A DNA stretch of 64,000 bases from the NCBI RefSeq assembly GCF_003945595.2, contig NW_024104415.1, positions 496,001 through 560,000 of the forward strand. Direction: 5' to 3'. Shown piece after piece: positions 1-15,600 of the stretch. The translations under genes and the position numbers were made by a program. How positions within the stretch are numbered: position 1 is the stretch's first letter; each line of letters opens with the position of its first letter. Under the pieces are notes generated by a model that was not told where the DNA came from, did not search any database, and saw nothing but the letters and a program-made list of their open reading frames with translations. The DNA comes from Pipra filicauda. Its lineage: Eukaryota > Chordata > Aves > Passeriformes > Pipridae.

Positions 1-95
1 CCAATATCCCATCTAAGCCTGCCCTCTTGCAGTGGGAAGCCATTCCCCCTTGTCCTGTCCCTCCAGGCCCTTGTCTAAAGTCCCTCCCAAACTCT
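1..95 (-). mobile_element. CR1 LINE fragment, cut by window edge
   Basis: It contains CTAAGCCTGCCCTCTTGCAG and TGTCCTGTCCCTCCAGGCCC, body of the antisense CR1 3' region. Confidence 0.8.
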
Positions 96-213
96 GGACA
101 GGAGATTTTGGGAGAGCAATAGGGCGTCACCAGGAAAGCCTCACTCCTTTGCCCTCTCAGATGCAGGTTGGTGGCAAACGAAGCCCAGCCCTGAAATGCC
201 AGAGGGAAGGTCA

Positions 214-3267
<3,054 letters not shown>

Positions 3268-3359
3268 GGCTGGGGCGGGACCGGGGCGGGAGCGGGCGGG
3301 CGGGCAGCGCGGGGAGGGGCCGCGCAGGCGCCGCGGAACGGGGGGAGCGGGGGCAGAGA

Positions 3360-3790
3360 CTGGGGGGCGTCGGGCTGGGGGCTGGTGTGGGGGGGGTCCA
3401 GTGTGTGTGGGGGGGCTGGTATGGGAGGGGCGTCCGGCGCAGCGGGGGCATTGCACGGGAGTCTGGTATGGGGGAGCACCGGCGGAGGGGGTGATGGCAC
3501 AGGGGGCTGGTATGGGGGGGTCTGGTATCGAGGGGTCCGGCACGGGAGGGCATCGCACGGGGGGCTGGTATGAGGAGGGCTGGTAGGGGGGGCATTGACG
3601 GGGGGCATAGAATGAGGGGGCTGTAGGGGGGGCATTGCAAGAGGGGCAGGGGTCTGGCGCGGGGGCGCTTCTGGTATCGGGGGTACAGCACGAGGGGGCG
3701 TGGCATTGCATAGGGGTGGTTTATGGGGGGACACAGCACAGGGGTCTGGTATGGGGGGGCATGGGGGGGGGCCTGAGAGGGGGACCATTG
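3360..3790. repeat. G-rich minisatellite upstream of SLC35D1
   Basis: Imperfect units built on GGGGGGCTGGTATG and GGGGGCATTGCACG recur across about 430 bp. The plus strand is almost devoid of long C runs and carries many runs of 4-8 G. The array lies just upstream of the SLC35D1 start. Long open frames on the other strand here are only artefacts of the repeat. Confidence 0.75.
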
Positions 3791-4444
3791 CCAAGGAGGG
3801 CACCGGGCACGGCAGTGGGCTGGCAGCACTGCAGGGACAAGGGGACGCCAAAAACACATGTCCTCTCTCTGGGCAGGGAGACGACGGTCCTTCCCTCCCT
3901 CTCCACAGCAGAATCGGGGGCAGGGGAATCAGACCCACTCTGGCACTGCTGTCCCAGACACTGTGGCTATGGGGGCCCAGCACCCTGCTGGGTGTTGCCC
4001 TCAGGTGACCCCACACGCAGGATTTTGGCACTAGCCCTTCCCTTTCCGAGATTAAATCTTACCCTCCAGGCCATGCTCTACCAAGTGGAAAAATCCCTAA
4101 ACAAGCCAGCTTGAAGCACAAAACCACCTCCGTCCTACAGGGTTATAGTGGAGAGAACGGATTTTGCTGGGAAACAGGACTGACACACTCACCTCAATCT
4201 GTCACTGCTGGGGAATCTGCTTCCCATCATCCTGATCCAAGCCGAGGAGCCAGATCCTACCAAGCACCAGCTCATGGTCCCCATGGGGCAGTTCAGGGGG
4301 TCTGTGTCCTGCAGCCCTTGGAGGGATAGGACAGAGATGGAGGGACAAAGCTGCAGCAATGGAGATGCTGCAGTGGGTGGCTGTGGAGGAGATGGAGGGT
4401 GGGCATGGGGGCTTGATGCAGGGGGATGTGGGATGAGCCCCAGT

Positions 4445-4600
4445 TCGGCAGCCACAGCACTTCCATGGGATCTTAGGTTGGAAAAGACCATGAAATCCAA
4501 CTGCTCCCTCAGCACTAACAAGGCCACCACTAGCCCATGTCCTCAGTTCCACACCCAGACATCTGTTAAATCCCTCCAGGGTCATTTCTGGGGTCTTTCC
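4445..4600 (-). mobile_element. CR1 LINE fragment, divergent subfamily
   Basis: TTAGGTTGGAAAAGACC is followed by CCACTAGCCCATGTCC and AAATCCCTCCAGGG, typical of an older CR1 3' end. Confidence 0.75.
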
Positions 4601-5639
4601 CAATGTGAGGAGGGAAGGCAGCAGTGAGACATTCATTGCCTGTGGCCATGACGGTGTTTACAGAGGAAACAGCCCTTTTTGGAGAGCTTTATTGCCAATT
4701 ATCTACCTGCCACGACCTGCCTGGGCACAGCCAAACCCCGCAGCCTCCAGTGGAAAATGTGGTGTCGTGGCCCCACAGGCACACTCAGCTCACCCTCCCC
4801 TTGCAGCGAAAAGTAAACTCTTTGCCCAAACTTTCTTTTTCCTGGCTGATTCATGTCCCTGTTGCTGCCCCACTGATGGGGAAGGAGCAGGAGCAGGAGC
4901 TGTTCCCTGGCATGGCTCACAGGAAGGACAAGCTGACTTTAAAGTCCAGGAGCAATTTCTCCATATCTTGGGTGTCCTTTTGCCCTGGCCAAAAATCACA
5001 GTCAAAACCTCTTTCTCATTGGCATCAGCTTCCTTGTTCCTGCACTGAGCCCTATCCATCCTTATCAACCTGCTGTGCGGGCTTGGACTTGGGAGTATTT
5101 ATTCCTCCAGCAGCAGAGAGGAACCTAATCCTGCACGGATGCCAGTGCCAGCGGAATTGACGCAAGCAGCACTGATTCCCAGGGCTGCCCTCCCTCTGGC
5201 ACAGCCGTGTCCCCCAGGGAGCCCCATTGGGGTGCAGGGAAGCCCCCATGGGTGCAGCATCCACAGTGCAGATGCCACTGTGGTGGTTTCAAGGTCAAAT
5301 ATTTGAATGTCACCCCCACAACGGAGCCAGCACGGCGAGAAGGGGACGAGCCTGCGCTCCCAGGATGGCCATATCTGTGCCACCTACATCCTTGGCGTCC
5401 CCAGTATCCCCCATGCCAAGCACAACTCTGAGTATGACACAAGTGCTCCACTTTTAGCAGCAGAGCCGGGTCTGTCCCGACCTTTCCTTCCTGCTGATCT
5501 CAGCCTCTGAGTCAGGGCAGGAATCCGAGCGTGCCCACCAAAAATAACAAATGTTAAATTAATCCAGTTTAATCTTAATCTCATTTGACAACCAGCTCAG
5601 CCGGGGGTGCTCCCCGGTGTCCAACTGACCAGGACTCCG

Positions 5640-5890
5640 GGATGGGGGGAAAGGGAAAAGGGCTCCGGAGCCCGGCCCCCCACACGGTATGGGGACAGAG
5701 GGAAGTATGGGGGGCACGGGGGTGGTGGCAGGAGCCAGCAGCTCCCGGTGACAGTGGCAATGGGGGTGGCACGGGGGCCAGGCGGGGCTGGTCCCGGCAC
5801 AGCGAGGAAGTCACGGTGAGATCCCTATCGCCTGCGCGGGGGCGGCCGGGAAAGGCACGGTACAGCGGGGGCGGGAGTGGGGCCGCCTGA
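5640..5890. other. GC-rich patch, function unknown
   Basis: This 250-bp stretch is rich in G runs and CpG (for example GGGGGCGGCCGGG near 5839). It stands out from its surroundings. It could be a minor CpG island or distal promoter element, but no exon with convincing splice sites was found. Confidence 0.3.
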
Positions 5891-6119
5891 ATTCAGGGCT
5901 GACAGTGCCCCCAAAACCTGGGTCCTGCTGTGCAGGGGGAAGAGGTAACTAACCCCAACCCTGACTAGTATGCCAGACTGGGGAGCACCTGGATCCCGAG
6001 GGAAAGAGGCACTAAGGGCTGTAGGCACTGTCCTGGGTGTGCTGGGAGAAGCCTGCACGGCTAGGCTGTGTCATGCCAGCCCCTGGAGGGACTCTCTGTA
6101 TGGCATTTCCACTTCTGGA

Positions 6120-6375
6120 CATAGAATCACAGAATCCTGGAATGCTTTGGGTTGGAAGGAACCTTAAAGATCACACAGTCCCACCCTCTGTCATGGGCAG
6201 GGACACCTTCCACTATCCCAAGGTTGCTCCAAGCCCCATCCAACCTTGAACACTTCCAGGGATGGGGCAGCCACAGCTCTGGGCAACATGTGCCAGGGCC
6301 TCACCACCCTCACAGCCAGGAATTTCTCCCTAAATCTAATCTAACCCTCCCCCCTCAGTCTAAAGCCTTATATCT
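6120..6375 (-). mobile_element. CR1 LINE 3' fragment
   Basis: It starts ATAGAATCACAGAATCC and runs through GGTTGGAAGGAACC to CAGGGCCTCACCACC. Confidence 0.9.
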
Positions 6376-6697
6376 GGCTGTAAGGAATATCTAAACAAAC
6401 CACAAAGAGCCCCGAATGAACAAGAGGCGTGATGGGGTTTGGAATGATGGAGCAGTGTAGCTGCCTCAGAAGAAGGCAATAGCAACTGAGAATCCTCAGC
6501 ATGGGAAGGATAAATCCATGGGAAAGAGTCTGGCATGAGGGCTCACTCTGCTTCCGCCCTGCTACGCACTGAGCTGCAGCTCGACATGACTGCTCAGGAA
6601 GAGATAAGGAGACATCAGTTTAACCAGCACCAGAAGGAACCAGCAGCTCAGAGGGGCTGTGACACCTGTCCTAGGAAGGCACACTGCTCCACATGCC

Positions 6698-6800
6698 ACT
6701 ACTCTGTGCTGGCTCCAGATGTGCTGCCCTGGCTCCAGATGTGCTTGTCCTTGGGGCTGCCCCAGCCCCAGATGACTTAAACGGGCTCCAGATGTGCACA
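6698..6800. repeat. Short tandem repeat, TGGCTCCAGATGTGCT unit
   Basis: GGCTCCAGATGTGC occurs three times with related CCCCAGATG pieces between. It has no evident function. Confidence 0.6.
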
Positions 6801-6910
6801 CTTACCATCCTCTCCCAGCTGTGCAGCCCCGGCCCCAGCTGTGTGTCCCCACACACCCAGAACATGCCAAAATGAAAATTCCCACTGAAACCCTCCCAGT
6901 CCTGCTCCTG

Positions 6911-6992
6911 ACTATACATTACCATAGTCGTATAGACGTGTTATATACATTACTATACATTACCATAGCCATACAGACACATTATATACATT
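6911..6992. repeat. 41-bp tandem duplication, AT-rich
   Basis: Two 41-bp copies begin ACTATACATTACCATAG and are followed by a partial third copy to about 7000. Both contain TTATATACATT. Confidence 0.7.
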
Positions 6993-7789
6993 ACTATAAT
7001 CACACGTTATAGTTTCATCACCCAGTGAGGTTTTACTCCCACTGTGCTGCCAGCAGGCTCATGCTCTCACTTCCACTAAAAAGTCCCCATGGATCAGACA
7101 AAACCTAGAGCAGCTGGTACTTGCTGGCAGAGGAAGGCTCTGTCTTGCCCTGGGGGAGAAAAATTCTGTTCCCCAACATTTCCCTCTTCGAGGCAGAGCT
7201 GGGAGCTGTGCGGTATTTCCTGTGGTTGCAGCCTCTAATGAGGTTAACACTGTTTTTGAGGTTTAACTCTTCAACCGACATGAGAAAGGAAGCCACAGGC
7301 TCTGCAGAGTCAGGGTTTGGGAGCAGCAGGGAGCCAGTGGGATGGAGGGCACTGGAGCATCCCTGGAGCCTTGGACCTCTCAACCTTGGGAGTCTGCAGC
7401 TTGGAGCATCCTTGGATGAGCTGGTGGCCAGCACAAGCAGAGGGGGTGACACTCACTGCTGGTGAAAACAACCTCACTCATTAAGGACTCCTCATTCCAC
7501 GCTTCTGGGATTAGCAGGAAAATGTCCTTTCCCTGATGCAGCTCAGCCCAGCACACTCTGCTGTGCTCCTGTCACCTTGTACACAGCAACGCAACCATAA
7601 AAATCCATTCGGGATGGATATAACTTTGTTGGGGTGTCTCCAAATTCTGTAAGAACTTTCAGAAGACACTCCTTCCCCCGAGGCTGCTCCTTTAAGGGAT
7701 GCTGGGTTTTCCCATGGACTGACTCAGACTGGAAACTCTCCATTTTTGGTGCTGTTATCTGGGTCAGCCCCACTGCTCACCTCGCTCAC

Positions 7790-7871
7790 ACTCACCGATG
7801 CTTCTTGCTGCGCTCGCCAGCTCCGGCCGCAGCAGGAGGAGGATCCCAGCAGGATCCTGAGGAGAGCCAAG
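7790..7871 (+). other. IL23R: Possible 5' untranslated leader exon of IL23R
   Basis: A G+C-rich stretch ends in a strong donor, CCAAG|GTAAGAAC. It lies 1.7 kb before the acceptor at 9588 that starts the first coding exon. The 5' boundary is a guess and no promoter motif confirms it. Confidence 0.3.
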
Positions 7872-9625
7872 GTAAGAACCCTCTACTCTGCCCAGCTTCC
7901 AGACCCCTACATTTAAATACAAAATATACCAGCTCATTGTCCTCACCTGCTGCTCCCATGCGTTATCCCCTCCTGGCACAGCTGCCGGTGAAGATTCCAC
8001 CTGGTTTGGGCTTGAACAACAGGACAGCTTTTTCCTTCTTTTTTTACTTCCCATTTCTTTAGCACTAATGCACGAGGAGACTTTAACAGAGACAAGATCA
8101 AAGCCCAGCATCTGCCAGCAAGGGAAACAGTCTTGTTCCTTTGGCTTTGGAGTTTGAAAACGCCTATAAATTGGAATAAAAATATGAATGTGAGTGATTC
8201 CCAGGGGAGGCAGAGCCTGCAGTCCCTTGTAAAGCTGCCAGTGGGCAGATTTAGTGTGTTTTCAGCTCTTTTCATAGAATACGAGTTGTATTTTTTCATT
8301 TGCTCTGACTTGCAGAAGGTTCATCTGCTTCTCTTAGTAGGTCAGGTAATAGGGAGGCACTTAAAATTTGACTCACTAGTGATGAGTATTTGAACATCCC
8401 TTAAACCAAACAAGGTCAGTTCACACGGCAGGAGAAATACCGAAGTACTTGCTGCTGCTGGTGGCCTGGTTTGGGTTGAAAAACAGCATTTTGAAGCTTT
8501 CACTGTGGACTCTGCTGTCTCTCCAGGGAAAACTTGCCATTCCTGACTTCAGGTATTGCATGGGGTTATTTGAAAAGAAAATGAGGGAGTTGTGGGGCTT
8601 TTCTGGATGTTCAACCCTGCGTAGGGGAATGGGGTGTCAGGTCAGGGTCTGCTCCCAGGAGGATGTTTTTCATGAAAAAGAGCAATTTTCCCCCAGGGAG
8701 TTGCATTTCCTTGCACTTCAGTCCGTGCCTTGGTTGTTTCAAAGCTGACCCATCCCCACATCCCAAGTCCCACAGGGCTGGTGAGATTAGGCTTCCCGTC
8801 CGGAGAGGGTTTGTCCTGGCGGGATGCACCCAAAGAAGCTGGGGAGGAAGTCAAAGGGAACAGGGAAAAATTCAGGCAAGACTGTGGGATGCAGACACAA
8901 GAGTGGCTCCTTGGGGAGAGGTGGGAAGCCCTGGCCTGAGGTTTTGGGGCTGTCTCGAGGGGTTCACTGCTTGCAAGAGCCATTGTTCAGCTTGGACAGG
9001 ACCTGTGGGAAAGATCTTATGGAAATGGAAGTTTTGTCCCACAAAACCATGTCTGAGCATCCCAAGGGATGGAGACTGTAGGGTGAGCCCTGCTGTGTGG
9101 TCAGCATTAAAGAGCTTTTTCTTATGTTTAGCTGGAATTTTCTGATTTCCAGTGTGAGCCCATTGCTTCCTGTCCTTTCACTGGGCAATGCTGGGAGGAG
9201 TTTGGCTCCCTCATCTTTACTTCCTCGTCTATACCGAAGGATTTAAGCCTCTTTGAGCCCCTCCTCTCCAGCAGCTCTCCCAACCCTTCCACATTTCCCA
9301 GGTGCTCCCGACCCTCAGGCATTTTTGCTGGACTCCAATCTGTCCATGTCTCTCCTGTCCTCAGGGGAGCCCAGCCCTGATTCCAGCATTCCAGATGTGC
9401 CTCCTCAGTGCTGAGCAGAGGGACACCATCCTCCTGACCCACCAAACCCGTCTCTTTCAAGGAAGGTTTTCAGCCTTGATTTCCCTGCTGTAAATCCACG
9501 TTTTCCTGCTCCCATCGCCTCCTGGTGCTCCTGCCTGTGCTGGAGCTGGTTTCCAGGAGGATTCCCTCTATCCCCTTTCCTTCCACAGACTATGCCATGC
9601 GTGGGCAGTGGCTGCAGCCCAGGCC

Positions 9626-9683
9626 ATGGCAGGGTCTGGCAATGCTTTGGTTCTCTACATCCTGGTCTGCTGCCTGTGCCAAG
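9626..9683 (+). CDS. IL23R: IL23R coding exon 1, signal peptide
   Basis: The exon encodes MAGSGNALVLYILVCCLCQ and ends with one base of the next Gly codon. The acceptor TTCCACAG at 9588 precedes it. Donor is GTAAGT. Two short upstream ATGs in other frames lie at 9592 and 9597. Confidence 0.82.
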
Positions 9684-12600
9684 GTAAGTGGCCACCACAT
9701 GGCTCAGCACGGCCACCATGGCCTCGCTGACCACCAGAGCATACCCTGTGGTCCTAGAGGGGATTTAGGGTGGGAATAGGACAGTTGCAGAGCTACAGCT
9801 GTGTATTTTGGGGGGAGCACTGCACTAGCATTGCAAAGGGGTCCCATGTCCTGCGGCACCCTCTGTTTCCCACTGGCATCCTTGGAGCAGGACCATGTCC
9901 AGCCTCATTGCAGTGGCTGTGCTAAGCAGTGGGATGTGCCTCCACAGGCATAGCCGGAGCACAGCCTTGCCCTTTCCAGGAAGGCCAGATGGAGTCTGAT
10001 AGCGGCTGTGAGCCCGGGCTGCCTGGGCTAGTGCAGAGCTCCATCTGATAGCGCAGGGCAGCGCACACCTCCGCCGCCCTAATCAGGGGATCAGAGTTCT
10101 CGAGACTGTGGGTTATTTCCCTGCACTCATTTAGACATTAGAGCAAAACCTAAAATTGTCTGTTTCTGATCTGCTGGGATGAGTCACTGGGTGCCGGGGC
10201 ATTGCTGCAGGCAGGGGTTGGTTTCATCACAGATTCATAGACTGGTCTGAGTTGGGAGGGACCTTAAAGCTCATCTTGTTTCACCCCCTGCCATGGGCAG
10301 GGACACCTTTCACTGTCCCAGGTTGCTCCAAGCCCTGTCCAACCTGGCCTTGGACACTTCCAGGGATGGGGCAGCCACAGCTTCTCTGGGCAACCTGTGC
10401 CAGGGCCTCACCACCCTCACAGCCATGAATTCCTTCCCAATATCACTCATGACCCCTAGTTTCTCCCTATCCCATAGGGTTCAAGGGGTGCTGGCATCCC
10501 CTTGCTGCAGGGTCCAGCCATGCTGCTGCTGCATCCCCTGTGGAGTGGTGCAGCCCACGGGCATCCCCTCCTGTGGGACACCCACCCAGAGCCACCCTGA
10601 CCCAGCGGGTATTGGCACAGGTGCTGCAAACATCAAGTGCTCAGGGCACGTCTGGGTCGACCCCGCGCCTGTAGTGCAGATGGGCTCCAACATCTCCATC
10701 AACTGCCTCTCCACCCTCGGCTGCCCCTCAGCCAAGTTCATCATCCTCCTCAACTACAACCGCACTGAGGGTCCCCTGCACCCCCTCAACAGCAGCTCCG
10801 TCCAGCTCCAGCTGCACGATTTCCGGCTGCCCTTCGGGGCCATTGTCTGCTTTGCCCGCTGCCCCAGCAGCGGGAGGGACCAGCTGGTGTGTGGCACTGA
10901 GGTCCGGGCCGGCTGTGAGTACCTTGGAGGGGGGGCTTGAGGGCTCTTGCTGAGCACCGAGGAGTTGGGGCGTGCAGTGCGTGGTTTTGGGGGATGTCCA
11001 TACTTTCACCTGTCCTTGCCCCTGCAGACCCTCCAGACCCCCCCAGCAACCTGAGCTGTGTCATTGCCGAGGGCTCGGAGCACCTGGAGTGCAGGTGGGA
11101 TGCAGGGAGGCCGCCCCACCTGCTCACCCACCACACCCTCCACCTGCGCAGGTGAGGCCTCCAGGGAGCAGGGGGGCTGCAGGGATGAGAGGGAGCGCGG
11201 GACCGGCACGTGGCAGCCACAGAGCCGGGTGACAGCAGGGCTGCTGTGAGGGGGTGCCATGCCCTAGTTACACTTCCTACAGCTCACGTTTGCTCATCTT
11301 CTGCTCGAAAACCACACGTTCCACCACCGGTTAAGTTCTGCATGAGTAACCTCCTGCACTCAGTGCTGTTACTGACCCGGCACACATTCCATCGTGCCGC
11401 GGCACATGGAAGCAGCACGTTGTTTTCAGGTGCTTGGACTCTCTCTGAGCTAAAGAGAGGGTGAACCTGATGCTGCCCAAATCCCAAAACTGAAACTCCA
11501 ACCTGAAGCAGAGGTACTGGCTGCTACATGGTGTGCCACAGCCCATCCTGCCCATCCCAGGATGCTCCCTGCTACTGAAGTCCCCATGGCACTAGCCTGG
11601 TATGTCACAGTCCATCCTGGGATGCTCCCTGCCACTGAAGTCCCCATGGCACCAACCTGGCAGGCTTTCAGTTACTCTGACTCAATTATTGAAGACATTA
11701 AATTCCATCATACTTGGCTTTATGAAGAGAAGGGATAAACCTCCTGTCTAAATTTGCTTGGGATCAAACTGAACCATGCAGCCAGAAAGAAAATTCCCTT
11801 CCTGTCATGAAAATGTGAATTCCCAGCAAAAATGTCAGGAACTGAAGGGAATAACTTTCCAGTTTGCTTTAGGAGTGACAAACTCCAGGTTTGGGGATGA
11901 CCATGCCCTGGTCACTAGCTGCGACACCTCGGGAGTGTCACCATCCCAGTGGATGTGTGGTGCTGGGATGGGCACTGACAGGCTGCCTTCTGCTTCCCAG
12001 GTTGGTGGCAGAAGATGAGGAGGATGCTGAGGAGGAGGAAGAAGAGGAGAAGGTGTTCCCTGCAGACTCGCCAGTGCCCCTGAGTGCGCTGTGCAACAGG
12101 AGCCACTATTCGGTGTGGGTGCAGGCCAGGAATGCACTGGGCACTGCCCACTCGGCCCCACAGCTCCTCAGCCTGCAGGACATTGGTATGTCTGCCCACC
12201 CATCCCTCTATCCACCCGTCCTGAGCAGCACAGAGTGCTGGGGCTGTGCATGGCCACACCCACTGCCCTGCCCTGAGGTGTCACTTTAGGGGCCCTCCTG
12301 AGCTGCGCAGTGACATGCACGAGGGCAGCCCCCCACCCCACCCGTTTCTGGCTCTCCCCACAGTAATCCCCACTCTACCCCTGGTCACTGGTGCTGAGAC
12401 AACAGAGGAATCCTCTCCCACCACCACGATCCACTGGAGCAGTCAGACAGAGCTGGAGAACGTGCACTGCGAAGAGCGACACCAAGCCAAGGGCACTCCA
12501 GCATGGCATGTGAGACCCCCAGGACTCCCCAAACCTCCCCCCTTGTGCAGCATCAGGCCCTGTTAGGAGAAGTGCAAGTCCTAGTCCTGCTGGAAACCCT

Positions 12601-15600
12601 CTTAAAAATGGGAGCATTTGGGGTCATTCAAAACCTACCCATTTGCTCTGGTACGGGTGGGGAAGGTGCACCCCAGCCACAGGCAGCTCCCACTTTTGGG
12701 GTGCAGGAGAGCTGGTGCCATCTGAGAGAACAGGTGGCCATCTGGGCAGGGTTATCTCAGCTTTACAAGCAAAAGGGCAAAATTCAAAATGTTTCCAAAC
12801 ATTATCTGCTCTGCAAGGACAAGACACAAAATCCTCTGGGATGCTCAGTGCAGACCCACAGATACAACTACACTGGGGCAGCTCCACCTGAGTCCCTTTG
12901 GAAACATCCCTGGGTGCTGGCAGGGGCTGAGCTGGATCCCAGTCCCCATAGGAGCCCCCAGAATCCCTGTGGTGTCAGAAGCCCAGCAGAGAAGTGGGAT
13001 GGGGGTTCTCTCTATGACTCCACAGCTTGCCCGGTGCATTTGTAGAGGGGACAGTGTGGACTCTGCCCATCCCCACCCATGCAGATGAGAAAGGCAGTGA
13101 CCACCACTGTGTCTGGGGGCTGGTGGTGGCAGTGGGGGCCCGGCTGGGTCCCACTTCCCCCCAAGACCCTGCTTCCCTTGCAGGTGGAGGTGTGGGACAG
13201 TGCAGCACAGGATGGGCCCCGCTGGCAGCACAACCTGCAAAGTGACACCCAGTACCTGTTCCAGGTCAGGTGCAGGCTCAGCATCCCCAACAGTCCCTGG
13301 AGTGCCTGGAGCCCCCCCTTTCTCTACACCACCCCCGAGGCAGGTAGGCTCAGCTTCAGAGACACCCCTGTACATGGCATTTCCAGAGTGCCCAGAGCAA
13401 TGGTGGAGTCCCTATCCCTGCCTTTTAAATCCCAGAGATTTAAAAGCCATGTGGATTTGGCGCTTGGGGACATGGGTTAATAGTGACCATCCCCCAGTGC
13501 TGGGGGAGTGGCTGGACTTGGTCATTTAGAGGGCTTTTCCAACCTAAACAATTCCATAATTCCACAATCATTGGTAGCCTCTTGCCCTGGGTGGAAAAAT
13601 CACACCAGTCATGGTGTCACACGAGCCACAAATATCTGTCACCTCGTGCCAGCTTCCCCCTTTTCATCCTGGCTGCTAACACCAGGATGAGGTTGGAAAG
13701 GGCCGGCTCAGTCATCCCGGCCAGCAGCGGGACGAGATGCCCGAGGAGCGTTGCCCTCACATCCCGGCTGTAGTGAGGAAGCCGGGGACGTGCTCGCCTC
13801 AAAAAGCAGCGCCCGCTGCTGTTTCCTCTCACAGCGGCAGAGACCCGGCCAGGCAGGGCTTCCTGCTAGGGCTGTGTGTGCTGGGGGGAGCCCCGTCGGT
13901 GGGTGTCCCCCGGTGCCTCAACCCCCGTCCCACGCTCTCTCCGTCCCGCAGCCCCCGCCGCGGCTCCCGACGTCTGGCGGCGCCTGGGCCCGGCGTTCCC
14001 CAACGGCAGCCACGAGGTGACGGTCTTGATCAAGGTAAAATGGGTTTTGGCTGCCTCTGTGAAATTTTGGCGTGCTCTGCTCCTCCCCGAGCAGAGAAGG
14101 GAACGCCCTCCCTGAGAAGCCCTTCGACCAAAGGGATGGGCGGGGAAGTGACACCCCAACGTGAAGTAAAATCTCTCCATCTTTGTAAAATCCACGTGTG
14201 TGTCACCCAGCCAAGGGCACATCTGTGGGATGTGTCTCAGTGTCACATCCCACACCCGTACCCACGGGACGGACTGTCTGTCTTGCCGTTCACAGCCGCT
14301 GCCCCCCCGGGACGCCCGCGGGAGGATCCTGGGCTATGCCGTGGCTGCCGAGACCCCCGGAGGAATGCTGGTCCTCTGCAACACCTCCAGCACGGAGTGC
14401 GATATCACTGTGCAACCGGGAACCCACACTCTCCTCATCACTGCTCACAACTCCAAGGGGGCTTCCAGCCCCGCCAGGATCACCCTTGGCCAGGGTGCCA
14501 GCAGCCAGGAAGGTAGGATGTCACTTACAGGTGTAAGGATGTCACAGGCCACTTGCAGGTGTAACAGAGACTGGCTTTTATCACGGTTGCAGGAGAAAAA
14601 TGCTGAACTTGTGCAAGGGAAAATCTGGGCAAATATTTTCCCTCAGCAGCCCGCTCTGCTGAGGGAACACAACATCCCCCAGACAATTCCAGCATTCCCT
14701 GGAGATGGAGATGCTACACAGGTGCATATAGAACCATGGAATCCGGGAATGGTTTGGGTTGGAAGGAACCTTTTTAAAGCCCATCCAGTCCCACCCCCTG
14801 CCATAGGCAGGGACACCTTCCACTATCCCAGGTTGCTCCAAGCCCCATCCAGCCTGGCCTTGGACACTTCCTGGGATGAGGCAGCCACAGCTTCTCTGGG
14901 AAACCTCTGCCAGGGCCTCACCACCCTCACAGCCAAGAATTCCTTCCCACTATCCCATCTAAGCCTGCCCTCTGGCAGTGTGAAGCCATTCCCCCTTGTC
15001 CTGGCACTCTGTGTCCTTGTCCCAAGTCCCTCTCCAGTTATCTTGGAGCCCCTTTAGGCACTGGAATATCAGCCCTTCACCACCTAAGGCTGTAGTACGT
15101 TGGCTGGCAGAGCAAAGGGTGCAAGGCTGCTCCTTTGCTCCCTGCCCCCCAAAATAGCTCCTGCAGCCTCTGCCAGGGAGTCAGCCCCTGCTGTGAGCTG
15201 GGTCCTTGCAAACAGAAAAGGAAGAAGTTCTTTCTGAGCCACAGGCTGTGGTTTTCCCCACAACCATGCTTTCCTATTTCTGAAAAATGTCTCTTTTAAT
15301 GAGCAACGGAAGGGGAAAGTCCCATTCAAACTTAGGACAAATACATGACTAAAAAGAAACTGAAGAGAATTGAAGTGGAAAAAAACTCTCTAAGCTCTCA
15401 GTTACCTGAATCATGTGCATTTCTTGTAAGAAATGACAGGTAAAGCATTTCAGGGACATGACAAAGCTGACAATGTGTTTTTGTAACACATGTACATAAA
15501 CACAGGGGAGGGAACGGAGCTGGGGAAGGATCTGGAGCTCCAGAAGCAGCTGAGGGAGCTGGGGGGGCTCAACCTGGAGAAAAAGAGGCTCAAGGGGGAC

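Larger units (their letters stand above)
3791..9588. other. Spacer between SLC35D1 and IL23R
   Basis: No coding exon could be recognised. The spacer holds CR1 fragments at about 4.45 and 6.12 kb, a GC-rich patch at about 5640-5890, short tandem repeats near 6.70 and 6.91 kb, and a possible IL23R leader exon near 7.8 kb. In mammals C1orf141 lies in this interval; I found no trace of it. Confidence 0.5.

Noticed and set aside
3791..9588. A C1orf141 homologue, expected here from mammalian order
   Set aside because: No exon could be recognised; I do not recall its sequence well enough to exclude a diverged copy.
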